Below, in pieces: positions 8,208 to 16,235 of a stretch of DNA of 64,000 nt. Made by a program: the position numbers and the translations under genes. Source of the DNA: Bacteroidales bacterium (GTDB lineage: Bacteria > Bacteroidota > Bacteroidia > Bacteroidales > Marinifilaceae); NCBI GenBank assembly GCA_015061245.1, contig SUWY01000002.1, positions 1 to 64,000 of the forward strand. Direction: 5' to 3'. Within the stretch, counting starts at the first letter, position 1, and each line of letters begins with the position of its first letter. A model generated the notes under the pieces. The model did not search any database, was not told the origin of the DNA, and saw nothing but the letters and a program-made list of their open reading frames with translations.

Positions 8208-11200
8208 TTATTCATTTATATTGTTCAAAGTTACAATAAATTTCGTTCCTCGTTCATAGTTAGGCAAAAAAGTTATCGTACCTCCCAGTGTCTCTATAAT
8301 CCTCTTACTGATTGCAAGCCCCAACCCCATACCATTAGACTTTGTAGTAAAATTAGGTTCAAATATTTTATTTATAAGCGAGGCCTCAATTCCTACTCCA
8401 TTATCAACAATTGAAATTTCGACAGAATCTATCTCCTTCTGCACAAGCGATATAGTAATTCTACCCTGCTCACCATCGGGAATACTTTGGCAACTATTCT
8501 TTATTAAGTTCATTATTACGCGCCCTAACAGAGCCCTATCAGAAAATATCTCTAATCGCTCAGGCAACTCCTGAACAAACTCAACATTTAAGTCCTGGAA
8601 AAGCAAGACTAAATTTCTCAACATATCCACGACATCAAATCTGGCAGGATTTACCTTCGGAAGTTTCGCAAAATCTGAAAACGCAGATGCAGTATTAGCC
8701 ATAGTATCAATCTGTTCCATAATAACCGCCGACATTCTCATAAATCTCGTCTTAAAGGAATCAAACTCCTCTACACTTAAATAGCGTTGTAGCAGCTGGA
8801 TATTGAGCTTCATTGGAGTCAAAGGATTCTTAATCTCGTGAGCAATCTGCCTTGCCATCTCGCGCCAAGCCCCCTCACGCTCCGATTTGGCCAACAATCG
8901 AACGTTTTCTTCAAGGGTATCAATAGCGTCATTATACTGTTTAACCATGATACCTATTTCATCCTCACGCCCATACTTAATCTTCTCATTCTTTCCTGTG
9001 AGACGCATTCGTTTCAAATTCTCAGTAACAAGAATCAATGGATGCAACATCCAATCTGCAATCCATGCCGATAGAGTAAAAGATATCATCATCAATACTA
9101 TGGCAATGTTAATTGCAAAGACCGCAAGAGTAGCCAACTCCCTACCAAAGCCATAACTCTCTACGAAATAGGGAACATTAACAATATAATCAACACCATT
9201 CAAAACCACAGGGGCATAGACCGACTTAAAATTCATCTCACCTATTGCCTCATTGACAATAACTCTATTTTCACCCATATCTCTGATAGCCGACAGGGCT
9301 GTCGGCTCTACCATATTGCCAACGTAACCTCGCCCAAAAATCTCCTCTCTCGATGTCGCAACCAACCTTCCACTCTCCTTCTCATAAAGATTGATATCAT
9401 TCCGAAGAATCTTGGCAACATTATCAATTCTTGCATCTATAGCCCCTATCGAATCATACGAGCTCTCCTCTAATCGCTGAGAGACCAACTGAATCAACTT
9501 CAACGCCGTATCCTGTTCACGACTTTTAAAGCTATTATAATTAACAAAGAGAATTACCACCGTTAAACTCAGAAACAGCACAAAAATCAATACATTTACA
9601 GCCTGTTTCACTCGAACCTTTATCGATCTACCAGCAAAGGGCTCAAAGATATTCAAATGGTAAATCAAACTATACGAACTGAAAATCACAATTAAAAGAA
9701 AGATATACAACAAGTTCAGATAGTAATATGTATTAAAATAGGAGAGCGGCAGACTTGCCACAATTGTATCTCCACTCTCGGTACTGTACAACAAATGCTC
9801 ATATCCATCATACTCCACAAGAAACCCTTGACGAGACAAAGGTACCCAATCACTCAATCTTCTATGGAAAACATAATCTCCACTACTTGCCAGTAAAACT
9901 CCGTTCTTACCATAGAAAGCAAATGAATAGAAAGCATAATTTCTATGAATATCCTTGACATTTATCAACAACCTGGAGTAACCATCATCTACCAAACGAA
10001 CATCTCCCGGTTGACGATTATGCGCCAACCCCTCAACAATCTCAATTCTATCAGAAAGTTCTTTCTTCTTCTCACTATTACGCAACAACCCCCATACATA
10101 ACCACACAAAACTATAAGAATAATAAGATATATTGTTCGCTGCTGATCTATTTTTATCCTATACCTATTTATGACCATTAATAACAGAATCAACGCATAT
10201 ACCAACCACTCCCTAAAAGACAACAGACTCCATGAAAGAAAACAGATACCCATTATACATACAGAGGGGATAATTGTTGACAACACAGCCCCCTTAAAAG
10301 AGATAAAGTCTCGATATACTGTGATTACTCTATCCGATGCAACCACCAACGCAACAGCACCAAGCACCACAATCATATATGCAATCCAAGAAGCAACTCC
10401 AATATCTCCAACAACGGCAATATTCATACAAACATTATTGGTTGCAATAATCTCTTGAATAATGTATGAATAGAGCGAAGCATAGAGATATACAAAGATT
10501 ATCCATGCAGTAGTAATATAATAGCGGAAAGGTATAAGTAATTTTCTATTTGACTTTATCCTGTATATAGTAATTGCCATTATCTGGAATGTAGAATAGA
10601 CATAGACAAGCATCTCTCCGATTGATACTATATTTTGAGCCTCAGGAACTCTTTCAAAAAGAGCTAAACGAAATACCGTATCGGGAATCTTCAAGCTCAA
10701 CGCGACAAAAAAGAATACAATTAACAACAAAACAAACCCGGTAAATATAAAGAGTTGCTTTACAACACTCCTCGCCCTTAACATCATAACATCATAAAGG
10801 ACAAATAAGAGCAGGAAGAGTATCAGATAACATGCCAACAATCCGTAATTTACAGACTTATCCTTAAACCCAGAAGGCTCCTCCATTCTAAATAAGGGCT
10901 CCCCATCGATATTTAAAATCACATTCTGGTCAATCACACTACAGGGCTTTACCTCAAGCTGTTTCCCATTCGCCTTGTCAATGCCAAAGAAATCCGAGAA
11001 ATCATTTTTCAGGTATACATTTTGTTCATCATAATTGCTTTTAACGCATATCAGAGCATAATAATCCAACTCTCCCAAATCTCTATGCCTGATATCATAA
11101 TAGCTATTATTCAACAACAAGAACTCACGATTACTATTTAAAAGTCTTACAAGATTGTCGGAACATGGATTACTATTACTCCAAAAAAGTATTTGAGAAT

Positions 11201-11441
11201 TGCGTGTAGCAACAAATATTATATCACGCGGGACAGCCTCAACGGAGTAAGTTGAACTACTATCTAATGAATTCAGAAACTCATCGGCCACCCTCTCTTT
11301 GTCATGTAAAACTCGCTCTATTTTACGAAAAAGAGCCTTATCATCGCGTATTGTATCAATCCACTCCCAAGTTATTGTCACAATCAACAACAACCCAAAT
11401 ATATAGGCGAGGTAACGATTCTTAAACTTGTTCTTATTCAT
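8208..11441 (-). CDS. NtrY-like orphan membrane sensor histidine kinase
   Basis: This is a very large (1077 aa) sensor kinase. An N-terminal helix (about 10-27) is followed by an extracytoplasmic region, a block of about seven hydrophobic helices (roughly 205-450), a second exported segment and further helices, then a HAMP-like linker. The kinase core is at the C-terminus: H-box REMARQIAHEIKNPLTP with phospho-acceptor His near 868, N-box NLIKNS, and ATP-lid motifs DNGVGI and GMGLGLAI. The spacing resembles NtrY-type kinases. No response regulator gene is nearby, so its partner is unknown. It overlaps rlmH by 8 bp, indicating translational coupling. Confidence 0.9.
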   Translation of the reverse strand: MNKNKFKNRYLAYIFGLLLIVTITWEWIDTIRDDKALFRKIERVLHDKERVADEFLNSLDSSSTYSVEAVPRDIIFVATRNSQILFWSNSNPCSDNLVRLLNSNREFLLLNNSYYDIRHRDLGELDYYALICVKSNYDEQNVYLKNDFSDFFGIDKANGKQLEVKPCSVIDQNVILNIDGEPLFRMEEPSGFKDKSVNYGLLACYLILFLLLFVLYDVMMLRARSVVKQLFIFTGFVLLLIVFFFVALSLKIPDTVFRLALFERVPEAQNIVSIGEMLVYVYSTFQIMAITIYRIKSNRKLLIPFRYYITTAWIIFVYLYASLYSYIIQEIIATNNVCMNIAVVGDIGVASWIAYMIVVLGAVALVVASDRVITVYRDFISFKGAVLSTIIPSVCIMGICFLSWSLLSFREWLVYALILLLMVINRYRIKIDQQRTIYLIILIVLCGYVWGLLRNSEKKKELSDRIEIVEGLAHNRQPGDVRLVDDGYSRLLINVKDIHRNYAFYSFAFYGKNGVLLASSGDYVFHRRLSDWVPLSRQGFLVEYDGYEHLLYSTESGDTIVASLPLSYFNTYYYLNLLYIFLLIVIFSSYSLIYHLNIFEPFAGRSIKVRVKQAVNVLIFVLFLSLTVVILFVNYNSFKSREQDTALKLIQLVSQRLEESSYDSIGAIDARIDNVAKILRNDINLYEKESGRLVATSREEIFGRGYVGNMVEPTALSAIRDMGENRVIVNEAIGEMNFKSVYAPVVLNGVDYIVNVPYFVESYGFGRELATLAVFAINIAIVLMMISFTLSAWIADWMLHPLILVTENLKRMRLTGKNEKIKYGREDEIGIMVKQYNDAIDTLEENVRLLAKSEREGAWREMARQIAHEIKNPLTPMKLNIQLLQRYLSVEEFDSFKTRFMRMSAVIMEQIDTMANTASAFSDFAKLPKVNPARFDVVDMLRNLVLLFQDLNVEFVQELPERLEIFSDRALLGRVIMNLIKNSCQSIPDGEQGRITISLVQKEIDSVEISIVDNGVGIEASLINKIFEPNFTTKSNGMGLGLAISKRIIETLGGTITFLPNYERGTKFIVTLNNINE

Positions 11442-11907
11442 GGTGATATGGCTCTCCTTTTAATATAGTCATTGCTCTATACAACTGCTCAGTAAATATC
11501 AACCTTACCATTTGATGAGAAAAGGTCATTTCAGAGAGAGAGATTTTATCGTTTGCCCTTTTATAGACAGCTTCAGAAAAACCATACGGTCCTCCCACCA
11601 CCAAAATCAACTTTTTCGTTCCTGCCACCATCTTCTGCTCAAGGAATCGAGCAAATTTCACAGAAGAGTAACTTTTTCCATGCTCATCCAATAGTACAAC
11701 GAAATCGGAAGTTTGAATCTGGGCCAATATCAACTCACCTTCGCGCTCCTTCTGAACGCTTTCGGACATATTTTTTGAATTCTTGATATCGGGAATTACA
11801 CGCATTTCGTATGGGATATAACGAGTTAGCCTCTTTTCATACTCCGCTATCCCCTTCTGCAGGTAATCTGCATCGGTCTTTCCTATTACCAACAACTCTA
11901 TCTTCAT
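11434..11907 (-). CDS. rlmH: 23S rRNA pseudouridine-1915 N3-methyltransferase
   Basis: RlmH is a SPOUT-class methyltransferase that modifies pseudouridine 1915 in helix 69 of 23S rRNA on the assembled ribosome. The 157-residue length matches the family. The SAM-binding knot is visible as LVVGGPYGFSEAVYKRA followed by SLSEMTFSHQMVRLIFTEQLYRA, and the protein ends in EPYHHE. It is the first gene of the rlmH-kinase-pssA run. Confidence 0.95.
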   Translation of the reverse strand: MKIELLVIGKTDADYLQKGIAEYEKRLTRYIPYEMRVIPDIKNSKNMSESVQKEREGELILAQIQTSDFVVLLDEHGKSYSSVKFARFLEQKMVAGTKKLILVVGGPYGFSEAVYKRANDKISLSEMTFSHQMVRLIFTEQLYRAMTILKGEPYHHE

Positions 11908-11933
11908 AACTGCCCAATCCTGTAATTATGCAA

Positions 11934-11941
11934 CGAAGTTA
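11934..11941 (-). promoter_or_regulatory. possible rlmH promoter -7 element
   Basis: TAACTTCG on the minus strand is a one-base variant of TAnnTTTG, 27 bp upstream of the rlmH start. It is supported by position only. Confidence 0.4.
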
Positions 11942-11985
11942 GCTTTTTTTCCGTAAAACTATTGCAAAAATTGAAGTTTTATAGC

Positions 11986-11993
11986 TATCTTTG
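11986..11993 (+). promoter_or_regulatory. tRNA promoter -7 element
   Basis: TATCTTTG fits the -7 consensus and lies 40 bp upstream of the tRNA. The -33 region holds ATTGC at a compatible distance, only a partial match. Confidence 0.6.
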
Positions 11994-12033
11994 CACCGTG
12001 AAATTAAGGCAGGAGCCTATCCACAAGCCTTAA

Positions 12034-12107
12034 GGTCCCATAGCTCAGTTGGTTAGAGCACCTGACTCATAATCAGGGAGTCCTTGGTTCAAGCCCAAGT
12101 GGGACCA
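12034..12107 (+). tRNA. tRNA with CAU anticodon (Met elongator or Ile2)
   Basis: A 74-nt cloverleaf folds fully. The acceptor GGTCCCA pairs with TGGGACC, the D arm is GCTC/GAGC, the anticodon stem CCTGA/TCAGG encloses loop CTCATAA (anticodon CAT), and the T arm is CTTGG-TTCAAGC-CCAAG. The discriminator is A and CCA is not encoded. CAU is shared by elongator Met and by lysidine-modified Ile2; sequence alone does not let me decide. An intrinsic terminator follows within 10 bp. Confidence 0.93.
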
Positions 12108-12114
12108 CAAACAA

Positions 12115-12148
12115 AAAAAAGCAGTTACAGAGATGTAGCTGCTTTTTT
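12115..12148 (+). terminator. tRNA terminator
   Basis: GCAGTTAC pairs with GTAGCTGC (one G-U pair) around a 6-nt loop. A run of A before the stem pairs with the T tract after it. Confidence 0.85.
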
Positions 12149-12193
12149 GTTTTCAAGAATTATCTATTGACAAGTAGAGATTGCTCGGCTGGG

Positions 12194-14611
12194 TTACAGC
12201 AGAGCAATCTCCAATACTTGATCAATTCTCTCTACGTAGTGGAATTTCAACCCCTTAACGTACTCTTTCTTGATTTCGGCAATATCCTTTTGGTTCTCGG
12301 CACAAAGAATAATCTCCTTGATTCCTGAACGCTTGGCTGCCAAAACCTTCTCACGAATACCACCAACAGGAAGCACCTTACCACGAAGAGTCATCTCACC
12401 GGTCATAGCCAAAGCATTCTTAACCTTTCTACCGGTCAAAGCCGAAGCCATTGCAGTTACCATTGTAATTCCTGCCGATGGACCATCCTTTGGTACAGCT
12501 CCCTCGGGAACGTGGATATGCACACTCTTCTCTTCGAAAAGAGAATCAGAGATTCCTATGATCTCCGGGTGCGACTTGATATACTCCAAAGCAATTGTAG
12601 CTGACTCCTTCATAACATCGCCCAAATTTCCGGTCATAGTCAAAGTGCCCTTTCCCTTACTGATACTTGCCTCGACAAAGAGAATATCACCTCCTACAGC
12701 AGTCCACGCAAGGCCTGTTACAACACCTGGCAACTCATTGCCTTGATACTCCTCACGATTAAAGATTGGCGAGCCCAAATACTCCTTAACCTTATCTGCA
12801 TCCAATACCACGCTAAAGCGCTTGTTAGAGGCAACCTTGCGTGCCACATGACGCATAATCTTAGCAATTGCCTTATCCAAGGCACGAACTCCTGACTCTC
12901 TGGTATATTTCTCAATGATGAAATCGATAACCTCATCAGGAAACTCAACATTCTCAGGTTTTACTCCATGATTCTCCAACTGCTTACGAATCAAGTGGCG
13001 CTTTGCAATCTCACGCTTCTCCTCGGCAAGATAACCACTAACCTCGATTATCTCAAGTCTGTCACGCAATGCGGGGGCAATTGTGCTAAGGTCATTAGCT
13101 GTTGCAATAAACATTACCTTTGACAAATCGTAGTCAATATCCAGATAGTTATCATGGAAAGCTGTATTCTGCTCAGGATCAAGCACCTCCAACAACGCAG
13201 ATTGTGGATCTCCGTGAATATCCTTTCCAATCTTATCAATCTCATCAAGGATAAAGACAGGATTTGATGTACCGGCCTTTTTGATATTCTGCAAAATGCG
13301 TCCCATCATAGAGCCGATATAGGTCTTTCGATGTCCACGAATCTCTGACTCATCATGCACTCCTCCAAGTGACATTCTCACATATTTTCTGCCCACAGCA
13401 CGTGCAACAGATTGCCCTAACGAGGTTTTACCAACTCCCGGAGGTCCATATAGGCACAAAATCGGTGACTTCATATCCGATTTCAGCTTCAAGACAGCCA
13501 TATACTCCAATATACGCTCCTTAACCTTCTCCAAACCAAAGTGGTCCTCATTCAAAACCTTCTCGGCATTTCTTAAATTAAGGTTATCCTCAGAGTACTC
13601 ATTCCAAGGCAAATCGAGCATCTCCCGGATATAGTTAAACTGTACCGAATAGTCCGGACTTGCAGGATTCAAACGCTTCAACTTAGCAATCTCTTTGTTG
13701 AAACAAGCCTGAACATTATCAGACCATTTTTTCTTGTACGAGGCCTCCTCAAGCTCCGCAATCTCCTCATCAATAGGGTTATCGCCCAGCTCATCCTGAA
13801 TAGTCTTAATCTGCTGATGCAAGAAATATTCGCGTTGTTGCTTATCCAACTCTCCCTTTACGCGCTCCTGAATTTCATTCTTCAGTTTCATCAAAGAGAT
13901 CTGTTTACCCAAAATCTCCAAAAGGAATGAAGCACGCTCTTTGGCATCATCAATCTCCAACAACTGCTGGCGAGAGAGAAAATCAACACCCGCATTATTG
14001 GCAACAAAATTCACCAAAAACATTGAGTTATCAATATTGCGCAATGCAAAATTGGCCTCGGGAGGAAGTGTTGACGAGAGCTTTACCAACTTGCTTGCAG
14101 AATCGCGCACCGACTCCACAATTGCATTATACTCCTTATCATGTTTATCGGGCAAGGACTCCTTTAGAAGAGTAATCTTACCCATGTGATATGGATCGTT
14201 ATATAAAATATCGTCAAGAACAAAACGACGTTTACCCTGCAGTATGGCAGTAGTAGAACCATCAGGCATCTCCAAAATCTTCAAGATGTCTGCAACAGTA
14301 CCTACTCGATACAGATCATTCTGATTTGGTGTTTCAACCTTCTCATCTATCTGCGCAATGGTTCCAATTGCCAACCCCTTCTTGTAGGCATTTCGTATCA
14401 ACTTAAGCGAACGCTTTCTACCTACACTTACAGGAGTGATAACACCTGGAAACATAACAGCATTGCGAAGCGGCAAAATTGGCATAGTGTCAGGAAAATG
14501 AACCGAATCATCGGTTACATCCTGATCCTCAGCAACAATGGGAATAATTCTCTCATGCTGCTCATCTGCCATATCGTCAAACATCTCTACAAAACTCTCT
14601 ATCTTACTCAT
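12194..14611 (-). CDS. lon: ATP-dependent Lon protease
   Basis: Lon is the cytosolic AAA+ serine protease that degrades misfolded and selected regulatory proteins. The 805 residues comprise a LON substrate-binding domain (about 45-240, starting FPDTMPILPLRNAVMFPGV), a coiled linker, the AAA module with Walker A GPPGVGKTSL and Walker B VFILDEIDK, and the C-terminal protease domain. The catalytic Ser is in KDGPSAGIT and the partner Lys follows in GEMTLRGKVLPVGGIREKVLAA. An acidic N-terminal extension of about 40 residues precedes the LON domain. It is a single-gene transcript, and no classical heat-shock operator is evident upstream. Confidence 0.97.
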   Translation of the reverse strand: MSKIESFVEMFDDMADEQHERIIPIVAEDQDVTDDSVHFPDTMPILPLRNAVMFPGVITPVSVGRKRSLKLIRNAYKKGLAIGTIAQIDEKVETPNQNDLYRVGTVADILKILEMPDGSTTAILQGKRRFVLDDILYNDPYHMGKITLLKESLPDKHDKEYNAIVESVRDSASKLVKLSSTLPPEANFALRNIDNSMFLVNFVANNAGVDFLSRQQLLEIDDAKERASFLLEILGKQISLMKLKNEIQERVKGELDKQQREYFLHQQIKTIQDELGDNPIDEEIAELEEASYKKKWSDNVQACFNKEIAKLKRLNPASPDYSVQFNYIREMLDLPWNEYSEDNLNLRNAEKVLNEDHFGLEKVKERILEYMAVLKLKSDMKSPILCLYGPPGVGKTSLGQSVARAVGRKYVRMSLGGVHDESEIRGHRKTYIGSMMGRILQNIKKAGTSNPVFILDEIDKIGKDIHGDPQSALLEVLDPEQNTAFHDNYLDIDYDLSKVMFIATANDLSTIAPALRDRLEIIEVSGYLAEEKREIAKRHLIRKQLENHGVKPENVEFPDEVIDFIIEKYTRESGVRALDKAIAKIMRHVARKVASNKRFSVVLDADKVKEYLGSPIFNREEYQGNELPGVVTGLAWTAVGGDILFVEASISKGKGTLTMTGNLGDVMKESATIALEYIKSHPEIIGISDSLFEEKSVHIHVPEGAVPKDGPSAGITMVTAMASALTGRKVKNALAMTGEMTLRGKVLPVGGIREKVLAAKRSGIKEIILCAENQKDIAEIKKEYVKGLKFHYVERIDQVLEIALL

Positions 14612-14709
14612 ACAAACATATATTTACCGACATTTTGTCAGTTTATTATACAGATTTTATTCACTTACCATTATACGCAAATCCCATGCCAATGGGATAA
14701 AAGAGAGAT

Positions 14710-14741
14710 AAAAAAAGGAGAGCGCCAAAGCCACTCTCCTT
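14710..14741 (-). terminator. rpmE terminator
   Basis: On the minus strand AAGGAGAG pairs with CTCTCCTT around an 11-nt loop and is followed by a T run. It lies between rpmE and lon and ends the ribosomal protein transcript. Confidence 0.85.
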
Positions 14742-14767
14742 ACATCTTCACAAAAGAAATAATTCAA

Positions 14768-15031
14768 TTACTTCTTTCTGTTAGCCATATGGTTCTTATA
14801 ACGGCTCATGAACTTATCAACACGACCGGCTGTATCAACCAACTTCACCTTACCTGTATAGAATGGGTGTGAAGTATTAGAGATCTCCATCTTAATCAAT
14901 GGATACTCAACGCCGTCAATCTCGATAGTCTCTTTAGTAGCAGCTGTTGACTTTGTAATGGTTGTAATACCATTAGACATATCTTTAAACGCTACCAATC
15001 TGTAATCCTCAGGATGTATTCCCTTTTTCAT
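14768..15031 (-). CDS. rpmE2: 50S ribosomal protein L31 type B
   Basis: The 87-residue protein begins [21 protein letters not shown] and contains the [24 protein letters not shown] block of bacterial L31. It lacks the CxxC and second cysteine pair of the zinc-binding type A protein, so it is the zinc-independent type B form. Its own strong -33/-7 promoter and terminator make it monocistronic. It lies immediately downstream of folK, whose 3' end overlaps the promoter region. Confidence 0.95.
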   Translation of the reverse strand: MKKGIHPEDYRLVAFKDMSNGITTITKSTAATKETIEIDGVEYPLIKMEISNTSHPFYTGKVKLVDTAGRVDKFMSRYKNHMANRKK

Positions 15032-15071
15032 GTTTATTTTATTTTAATTGTTTTCTTTTCAATTCGGACTG

Positions 15072-15103
15072 CAAAATTAGAATAATCATTCCTTTAAACC
15101 AAA
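15072..15103 (-). promoter_or_regulatory. rpmE2 promoter (-33 and -7)
   Basis: On the minus strand TTTG (15103-15100) and TAATTTTG (15079-15072) are separated by 20 bp. The -33 element lies inside the last codons of folK. This is one of the clearest promoters in the window. Confidence 0.8.
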
Positions 15104-15592
15104 TATTTCGCCAACTTTTTTTACTTCAAGGTTATCAGAACAATTTGCGAGCAGGGTAGACAGTGTTAAATTTCTTATGGGATGCACATAATCGGGCATC
15201 AATTCTACAGCAGGAACCAAGACAAAACGTCTTTCACACATACGTGGATGCGGAACCTGTAATCTATCGGTATTGATTATCTGATCTCCACAAAGAATTA
15301 TATCAATATCCATTGTTCTGGAGCCATACCTCTGCCTAGAACTTCTCACTCTACCCAACTCCTGCTCTATATTTAAAGCAATATCCAAAGCCTCCTCTCC
15401 ACTTAGTTCGGTATCAACAAAAGCCGCAACATTATAAAAACTATCACTACACTCAAAACCCCAAGGTTCGGTTTCGTAAACTGAGGAGCAGCCCTTTATA
15501 ACACCTATCCGCTCTTCTATCATTGCCAAAGCATTGCGCAACAACGCTAATCTATCTCCACTATTACCTCCAAGCAAAAGAAGCAAATCCAT
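15086..15592 (-). CDS. folK: HPPK: 2-amino-4-hydroxy-6-hydroxymethyldihydropteridine pyrophosphokinase
   Basis: FolK transfers pyrophosphate from ATP to 6-hydroxymethyl-dihydropterin in folate synthesis. The 168 residues include LLLGGNSGDRLALLRNAL at the N-terminus, the pterin-binding SSVYETEPWGF loop, and the Mg-binding RYGSRTMDIDIILCGD plus PHPRMCERRFVLVPAVEL. The fit is complete. It is the last gene of the helicase-DUF4290-folK run, 2 bp after the DUF4290 gene. Confidence 0.96.
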   Translation of the reverse strand: MDLLLLLGGNSGDRLALLRNALAMIEERIGVIKGCSSVYETEPWGFECSDSFYNVAAFVDTELSGEEALDIALNIEQELGRVRSSRQRYGSRTMDIDIILCGDQIINTDRLQVPHPRMCERRFVLVPAVELMPDYVHPIRNLTLSTLLANCSDNLEVKKVGEIFGLKE

Positions 15593-15594
15593 AT

Positions 15595-16230
15595 TTACTG
15601 TTTTCTGCGGTATTGCATTCCATTACCACCCTTACGCTGTTGACGAGAGTGGTTATTCTTACCATTGTTATTTTTACGTTGCAACAGCTCCTTCTGATTC
15701 GACAACATTACCCCCTCCATGGGAATAAGCTCCTCGCCATACATCTCGTTTATATCCGAAATAATTTGATTATCCTCTACACTATCTCTATTCCATGTCA
15801 AGTAGGACTTCTTCATGTGGTTTGCTGTCAATGCAATCAAAGCTCTTCGCTGCTCCGGATCTGTGGTCTCTTTAATCTTCTCAACAAGCTTCTCTACCGA
15901 CTTTCCATAGTGTCTTGCACGAATTGTACCACTGCTATACGGAATCTTTTCAGGACTCTTATGCAAAATCTCACGTTCAGGCAATTCATAAGGGGCGTCA
16001 ATATCAAGCTTAAAATCTGACATTATAGCCAAATGATCCCACAACTTGTGGCGAAAATCAGGAACATCACGTAATTGAGGATTTAAATTTCCCATTACAT
16101 CGATAACAGCGTAAGCTTGCTCTGTTCGTTTATCTCTATCTTCAATGGTTAAGAGGTAATCCACCATAGACTGAATATTACGACCATATTCAGGAAGCAA
16201 TAACTTTTTTCGTTGTGTATTGTAATCCAT
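15595..16230 (-). CDS. DUF4290 family protein
   Basis: The 211-residue soluble protein begins MDYNTQRKKLLLPEYGRNIQ and contains RDVPDFRHKLWDHLAIMSDF, the blocks I recognise as DUF4290, a conserved Bacteroidota family of unknown function. The last 25 residues form a basic, Asn/Gln/Arg-rich tail (RKNNNGKNNHSRQQRKGG) that could contact RNA or DNA; this is inference. It lies 5 bp after the UvrD-like helicase gene and 2 bp before folK. Its placement after a DNA-repair helicase is suggestive but not proof of a shared pathway. Confidence 0.82.
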   Translation of the reverse strand: MDYNTQRKKLLLPEYGRNIQSMVDYLLTIEDRDKRTEQAYAVIDVMGNLNPQLRDVPDFRHKLWDHLAIMSDFKLDIDAPYELPEREILHKSPEKIPYSSGTIRARHYGKSVEKLVEKIKETTDPEQRRALIALTANHMKKSYLTWNRDSVEDNQIISDINEMYGEELIPMEGVMLSNQKELLQRKNNNGKNNHSRQQRKGGNGMQYRRKQ

Positions 16231-16235
16231 AAAAA

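Noticed and set aside
9755..10458. Small plus-strand open frames opposite the sensor kinase
   Set aside because: They are antisense to a well-supported gene, compositionally biased and lack recognisable domains.
14612..14700. Heat-shock operator upstream of lon (GACAAAATGTC palindrome)
   Set aside because: The short palindrome does not match a known operator, and the only -7-like string abuts the start codon.
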